Assembly (NCBI RefSeq): GCF_041912895.1
Contig: NZ_JAYSGI010000002.1
Location: 124,001-188,000 of the forward strand
From: Pelagerythrobacter sp041912895
GTDB taxonomy: Bacteria; Pseudomonadota; Alphaproteobacteria; Sphingomonadales; Sphingomonadaceae
DNA: 64,000 nucleotides
Reading direction: 5' to 3'
The notes beneath the pieces were generated by a model that was not told where the DNA came from, did no database searches, and saw nothing but the letters and a program-made list of their open reading frames with translations. This document shows, one piece after another, positions 59,607 to 64,000 of the stretch (positions are counted from its first letter, which is position 1; the number at the start of each line of letters is the position of its first letter). The position numbers and the translations under genes are program-made.

Positions 59607-62072
59607 CTAGCCGTCTTCGTCTTCGGGCGGCGCGTCGACCCGCATCGCTTCGGCCGCGAGGCTCTCCGCCTCCAGCAGCAACTCCTCGTCGACCGCGCCC
59701 TGTGGCAACGCCTCGCGCCCGATCATGGTCATCACCGGCACCGCGAGCGGGCTGACCCGGTCGAGCTCGACATGCACCAGTTGCTCGGCCGAACGTTCGA
59801 GCAGGTCGGCCAACCGGCCCACGTCGGTCAGCCGAGCGCGCGCGTCGGCCCATGCCGCCTCCAACAACACGTGGTCGGGCTCGTACTTGCGCAGTACGTC
59901 GTAGATCAGGTCGGTCGAAAAGGTGACTTGCTTGCCCGTCTTGCGCTTGCCCGGATGCTGGCGCTCCACCAGCCCGGCGATCACCGCCACTTCGCGAAAC
60001 GCGCGGCGCAGCAAGTGCGAATCCTGCACCCAGTCGACGAATTCGTGCGCGAGGATATCGGGCGAAAGCAGCGGCGCCGGATCCGCCACCGGCCGCAGCC
60101 CCCAGACCGCGAGCGAATAGTCGTTGGCGACGAAGCCGCCGGGCACCATCCCCCGGTCCTCCATCCGTCGGGTGATGAGCATGCCGAGGCTCTGGTTCGC
60201 GTTCCACCCGTCGAAGGTGTAGTAGACGCTGTAGTGCTTCTTCGCGTGCGGAAAGCTTTCTACCAGCAGCTCGCCCGGCCCCGGCAGGCAGCTGCGCCAG
60301 TCCTGCACCTCCAGCCATTCGCGCACGTCGTCGGGAAACCGTGCCCAGCCCGCGCGATCGACCAGCATCGCACGCACCCGCTCGGCCAGATGCGTGGTCA
60401 GCGGCAGCCGCTGCCCGCCGTACGAGGGGATCGTGGCCGAGCTTTTGGCGGCGCGGACGATCACCTCCATGTCCTTGACCTGCTCGACCTCGAGGCTGGT
60501 GCCGGCGAAGAAGAACGTATCGCCGGTTGAGAGCGAGGCCGCGAAGCGCTCCTCGACCTTGCCGAGCTGGCGACCATTGCGGAACCGCACCGTGAGCATT
60601 TCGGAATCGACGATGATCCCCGCGTTCATGCGGTGCCGCGCGGCGTGTTCGGGATGCGTCAGCCGCCACACGCCTTCGCGATCGCGCACGATGCGCTTGA
60701 AGCGGTCGTAGGCGCGCAGCGCGTATCCGCCGTTCTCGACGAAGCCGAGCACGCGGCTCCACACAGCCTCGTCCACCCAGGCATAGGCGAGGCTCGATCG
60801 CACTTCGGCCAGCAGCGCCCGTTCATCGAACGGCGCGGCGCAGGCACAGGCCATCACGTGCTGCGCCAGCACGTCGAGCCCGCCGGGCCGGAAATCCTCG
60901 CCGTCGCGCTGGCCCGCGTCCACCGCGTCCTTCGCCGCGGTCGCCTCGAGGAATTCGAAGCGATTGCCGGGCACCAGGATCGCGCGGCTCGGCTGGTCGA
61001 GCCGGTGGTTGGCGCGCCCGATGCGCTGGAGCAGGCGGGAAGATCCCTTGGGCGCCCCCATTTGCACCACGCAGTCGATATCGCCCCAATCCACCCCGAG
61101 ATCGAGGCTGGCGGTGGCGACCAGCGCGCGCAGTTCCCCGCGCGCCATCGCGCCTTCCACCTTGCGCCGTGCTTCCTTGCTCAGGCTGCCGTGGTGGACA
61201 CCGATCGGCAGGGTATCCTCGTTCAAGTCCCACAGGAGCTGGAACACGAACTCGGCGAGGAAGCGGGTGTTGGTGAAGATCAGCGTGGTGCGGTTGCGGC
61301 GGATTTCTTCGTAGAGCTGGGGGATCGCCCAACGGCCCGCGTGCCCGCCCCACGGCACGCGCTCCTCCTCGGGGAGCAGGATCTCGACCTCGGCCGGCGC
61401 GCCCGCCTCGCCCGCGACAAGCTCGACGGCCTCGATCTCTCCCCAGGGCGCGAGCCATTCGCGGAACGCTTCCGGGTCGGCGACCGTAGCCGACAGGGCC
61501 GCGCGCTGCATGTCGGGCGCGATCGCCTGCAGGCGCGACAGCGCGAGCGTCAGCAGGTCGCCGCGCTTGCCGGTGGCGAAGGCGTGAACCTCGTCGATCA
61601 CCACGCGCTTCAGCCCGGCGAACATCTGGAAACTGTCGGGGTAACTCAGCAGCAGCGAGAGCGATTCGGGCGTAGTCAGCAGCACGTTGGGCGGCTTGCT
61701 GCGCTGGCGGCGCTTGCGGTCCCCCGGCGTATCCCCGCTGCGCGTCTCGATGCGGATCGGCAGACCCATCTCCTCGACCGGAGCGACGAGATTGCGCTGC
61801 ACGTCGTGTGCGAGCGCCTTCAGCGGCGAGACATAGAGCGTGTGCAGGCCTTCAGGCGGCTCCGCGCCCCGGCTCGGGCAGAATGCCGCCAGCGTCGGCA
61901 GGAACCCGGCGAGCGTCTTGCCTGCGCCGGTGTCCGCGACGAGCAGCGCGTGCCGCCCGGCGTCGCTGGCAGCGAGCATTTCCGCCTGATGCCGCCGCAC
62001 ACGCCAGCTACGCCCGGCGAACCAGCCGGCGATTTCCGGCGGGATAGCCGCGTCAGAAGCTTTCGTCGTCAC
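59607..62072 (-). CDS. Ligase-associated DNA damage response DEXH-box helicase
   Basis: An 821-residue Lhr-type superfamily 2 helicase. Walker A TGAGKT is at 48-53 and the DEVH box at 160-163, SALSATVAD follows as motif III, and VVQMGAPKGSSRLLQRIGRANH as motif VI. The C-terminal Lhr domain (VPGNRFEFLEATAAKDAV) is present. The family usually works with a nearby ligase/phosphoesterase module that is not visible here. Start GTG 62072 overlaps the DUF2059 gene by 20 bases. Confidence 0.92.
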   Translation of the reverse strand: MTTKASDAAIPPEIAGWFAGRSWRVRRHQAEMLAASDAGRHALLVADTGAGKTLAGFLPTLAAFCPSRGAEPPEGLHTLYVSPLKALAHDVQRNLVAPVEEMGLPIRIETRSGDTPGDRKRRQRSKPPNVLLTTPESLSLLLSYPDSFQMFAGLKRVVIDEVHAFATGKRGDLLTLALSRLQAIAPDMQRAALSATVADPEAFREWLAPWGEIEAVELVAGEAGAPAEVEILLPEEERVPWGGHAGRWAIPQLYEEIRRNRTTLIFTNTRFLAEFVFQLLWDLNEDTLPIGVHHGSLSKEARRKVEGAMARGELRALVATASLDLGVDWGDIDCVVQMGAPKGSSRLLQRIGRANHRLDQPSRAILVPGNRFEFLEATAAKDAVDAGQRDGEDFRPGGLDVLAQHVMACACAAPFDERALLAEVRSSLAYAWVDEAVWSRVLGFVENGGYALRAYDRFKRIVRDREGVWRLTHPEHAARHRMNAGIIVDSEMLTVRFRNGRQLGKVEERFAASLSTGDTFFFAGTSLEVEQVKDMEVIVRAAKSSATIPSYGGQRLPLTTHLAERVRAMLVDRAGWARFPDDVREWLEVQDWRSCLPGPGELLVESFPHAKKHYSVYYTFDGWNANQSLGMLITRRMEDRGMVPGGFVANDYSLAVWGLRPVADPAPLLSPDILAHEFVDWVQDSHLLRRAFREVAVIAGLVERQHPGKRKTGKQVTFSTDLIYDVLRKYEPDHVLLEAAWADARARLTDVGRLADLLERSAEQLVHVELDRVSPLAVPVMTMIGREALPQGAVDEELLLEAESLAAEAMRVDAPPEDEDG

Positions 62073-62877
62073 CCGACACTTCGGTTGCGGCGGCCTCCAG
62101 ATCGGCCACCGACATGCCGAGCAATCCGGCCAGACGCTCACGCTCCTGCGGGGAAAGATCCGAAACGTCGCGCGGCTCGGGCAGCGCCTCCATGCTCTCG
62201 GCCATCCGCTCCATCATCTGCGGCACCAGTTCTATGACCCTGGGCATGACCTGGGTCATTGCGGACATGACCTTCGGATCGGAATAGACGAGAAACGATT
62301 GCTCGGCGTAGCGGCCGCCTACCGACGTCGCGAAGAACTGCTTCAACGCCTCGAGGTCGGCGGTTTCGAAACGCGCGGCATAGGCATGCGCCAGACCCTC
62401 GCGATATGCCGGTTCGACCTCGTTCATCAATTCGCCCGTCACATCGAGCATGGCGGCCCCGGTTATTTCGGCGCGCTGTTCGTGCGCCGGATCGACGATT
62501 TCCAGCGCTTGCGTCAATTCACTCTCATCCAGCGCGGAAAGGCGCGCGCCATCGACGCCGAGCACTTCGGCCAGGGCGAGACGCGAGAGCGGCGCGGCGG
62601 CACCGAACATCGTGTCGAACATCGGCGCCATCGTCTCGTTTATCATCTTCGCATAAGTGCCGGGCGGAAAGAGAAGCGCGACGACCTCGGTCGCCAGCGG
62701 TACACGCGCTTCTTGCTCAGGGGAAAGCGGCTCGCTGGCGAACATCGCCGAATACATTTCAGTCAGTTCGGCGTGGTCCGCCGCCATGGCATCCGACACG
62801 GACGCGCTTTCCTCGCTCGTCTGCGCCATCGCCGATGCGGAGGTCAGCAAAACGGCGGCGGCGAGGATCGTCTTCAT
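62053..62877 (-). CDS. DUF2059 exported protein
   Basis: A 274-residue protein with a signal peptide (ILAAAVLLTSASAMAQTSEE). The C-terminal half fits DUF2059 (FFATSVGGRYAEQSFLVYSD, MTQVMPRVIELVPQMMERM). The middle contains a helical region of similar design (TYAKMINETMAPMFDTMFG). The family has no settled function. It overlaps the helicase start and lies 23 bases after the phosphohexomutase stop, so the three may be one transcript. Confidence 0.83.
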   Translation of the reverse strand: MKTILAAAVLLTSASAMAQTSEESASVSDAMAADHAELTEMYSAMFASEPLSPEQEARVPLATEVVALLFPPGTYAKMINETMAPMFDTMFGAAAPLSRLALAEVLGVDGARLSALDESELTQALEIVDPAHEQRAEITGAAMLDVTGELMNEVEPAYREGLAHAYAARFETADLEALKQFFATSVGGRYAEQSFLVYSDPKVMSAMTQVMPRVIELVPQMMERMAESMEALPEPRDVSDLSPQERERLAGLLGMSVADLEAAATEVSGDDESF

Positions 62878-62900
62878 GGGGACACGTCTCCGTTTCGAGA

Positions 62901-64000
62901 TCAATGCCCGGCCTGCGCGCCGCGTTCCAGCCCCGACAGCGCGAGCTGCTCGTCGATCTGCGCCATCAGCCGTTCGAGCCCCGCCTCGCTGTCGCTTTCC
63001 GCGCGCGCGACGAGCACGTCCTGCGTGTTGGAGGCGCGCAGCAGCCACCAGCCGTCGTCGGTGGTGACGCGCACGCCGTCGGTGTCGTCGACTTTCGCCG
63101 GGCTGTCCGCCAGCCGCGCCGCGACTTCGTCGATCGCAGCGAACTTGCGGCTCTCGTCCACCTGGAAGCGCATCTCTGGCGTGTTGATCATCGCCGGCAT
63201 GGCGGAGCGCAAGTCGGTGACCGAACAGCCCAGACGAGCACTGGCGGCGAGCAGGCGCACACCAGCATAAAGCGCGTCGTCGAAGCCGTAGTATTCGTCG
63301 GCGAAGAACACGTGGCCGCTCATCTCGCCCGCCAGCGGCGCGCCCGTCTGCTTCATTTTGGACTTGATCAGTGAGTGTCCGGTCTTCCACATCACCGGCT
63401 GCCCGCCATGCGCGCCGACGTGATCGAACAGCGCGCGGCTGGCCTTCACGTCGGCGATCACCGTCGCGCCGGGCTGGCGGGCGAGCAGATCCTCGGCATA
63501 GATCATCAGCAGCTGGTCGCCCCAGATCACCCGGCCCTCGCCGTCGATCGCCCCGATGCGGTCGCCGTCGCCGTCGAAAGCCACCCCGAAATCGAGGTTC
63601 TTTTCCGCGACCAGCGCGCGCAGGTCGGCCAGATTCGCCTCGACCGTGGGATCGGGATGATGATTGGGAAAGTCGCCGTCGACATCGGTGTAGAGCAGGT
63701 GGTGTTCGCCCGGCAGGCGCGCGGCGAGCGCCTCGAGCGCGGGGCCGGCGGCGCCGTTCCCCGCGTCCCACCCGACGCGCAGCCCCTCGAGCCCGGCACG
63801 GTCGATCCCGTCGAGGCCGGACAGCAGCCGCTCGACGTATTCGCCGAGCACGTCGCGCTCCTCGACCGCGCCGGTTCCGTCGCGCCACGCCCCTTCCGCC
63901 GCCAGCCGGCCGAGCTGCTGGATGTCCTCGCCGAAAAACGGTCGGCCCTGAAACACCATCTTGAAGCCGTTGTAGTTGGCGGGATTGTGGCTGCCGGTTA
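62901..64000 (-). CDS. Phosphomannomutase/phosphoglucomutase (5' end outside window)
   Basis: At least 366 codons of an alpha-D-phosphohexomutase. The phosphoserine loop TGSHNPANYNG lies at the window edge with the catalytic Ser. The metal loop FDGDGDRIGAID and the sugar-binding GEMSGHVFFADEYYG are intact, and the C-terminal phosphate-binding domain (LLRASNTQDVLVARAES) is complete. Such enzymes supply mannose-1-phosphate or glucose-1-phosphate for surface polysaccharide. The specificity cannot be read; the start codon is beyond 64000. Confidence 0.92.
   Translation of the reverse strand, partial: TGSHNPANYNGFKMVFQGRPFFGEDIQQLGRLAAEGAWRDGTGAVEERDVLGEYVERLLSGLDGIDRAGLEGLRVGWDAGNGAAGPALEALAARLPGEHHLLYTDVDGDFPNHHPDPTVEANLADLRALVAEKNLDFGVAFDGDGDRIGAIDGEGRVIWGDQLLMIYAEDLLARQPGATVIADVKASRALFDHVGAHGGQPVMWKTGHSLIKSKMKQTGAPLAGEMSGHVFFADEYYGFDDALYAGVRLLAASARLGCSVTDLRSAMPAMINTPEMRFQVDESRKFAAIDEVAARLADSPAKVDDTDGVRVTTDDGWWLLRASNTQDVLVARAESDSEAGLERLMAQIDEQLALSGLERGAQAGH

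Overview
The window is GC-rich, tightly packed alphaproteobacterial DNA. Gene content points to Sphingomonadales, probably Erythrobacteraceae. Markers are a GTA-like head-tail cluster with a DUF6127 gene, a TonB-ExbB-ExbD-ExbD operon, an OmpA protein with a long polyproline linker, argD-argF-hslO, hom next to glpX, rpmI-rplT near pheST, and a ligase-associated DEXH helicase. This placement is inference from gene families; no rRNA or other marker gene is present.

Region 1 (1-771) holds the tail of a short-chain dehydrogenase and an OsmC-type peroxiredoxin. Region 2 (about 790-16437) is a gene-transfer-agent-like cluster on the + strand: terminase small and large subunits, portal, DUF6127, prohead protease, major capsid, connector, tail terminator, major tail protein, g10-like protein, tail chaperone, a very short tape measure, a DUF2460 fusion, DUF2163, NlpC/P60 peptidase, hub protein and DUF2793. 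The cluster is damaged and invaded. The portal gene has an in-frame amber stop, a cysteine hydrolase gene sits antisense between terminase and portal, and almost every free intergenic gap is filled by repeats.

Region 3 (16635-31203) is housekeeping and envelope: OmpA, Cu/Zn superoxide dismutase, then on the minus strand cold-shock protein, argD, argF, hslO, a DUF3617 protein, queC and an MFS transporter; then TerC, a TIGR01244 phosphatase-like protein, an M20 amidohydrolase, a sterol-desaturase-family hydroxylase and a GMC oxidoreductase. Region 4 (31481-33350) is the nitrogen module glnK-amtB behind a near-perfect sigma-54 promoter. Region 5 (33437-50500) is core metabolism and translation on the minus strand: an endonuclease/phosphatase, a PPOX-family protein, prfC, an SDR, pheT, pheS, an AraC regulator, rplT and rpmI, followed by AsmA, a second SDR, a sulfatase-like membrane enzyme, hisN, a second AraC regulator and prs.

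Region 6 (50754-52480) is a small accessory island with an AT-richer excisionase-like/PIN toxin-antitoxin pair and an HTH protein. Region 7 (52541-64000) holds glpX, hom, a lipoprotein gene, the tonB-exbB-exbD-exbD operon, a truncated exbD tail, a DEXH helicase, a DUF2059 protein and the start-truncated phosphohexomutase.

The most unusual signal is a family of about 250-330 bp inverted repeats (full copies at 6703, 9816 and 31218, half copy at 5177). Each arm carries three hairpins. Stem sequences differ between copies but pairing is kept, and the outer loop is always ATCC (GGAT in the other arm). This covariation suggests selection on folded structure. Two genes, glpX and exbD, also have detached copies of their 3' ends close downstream.
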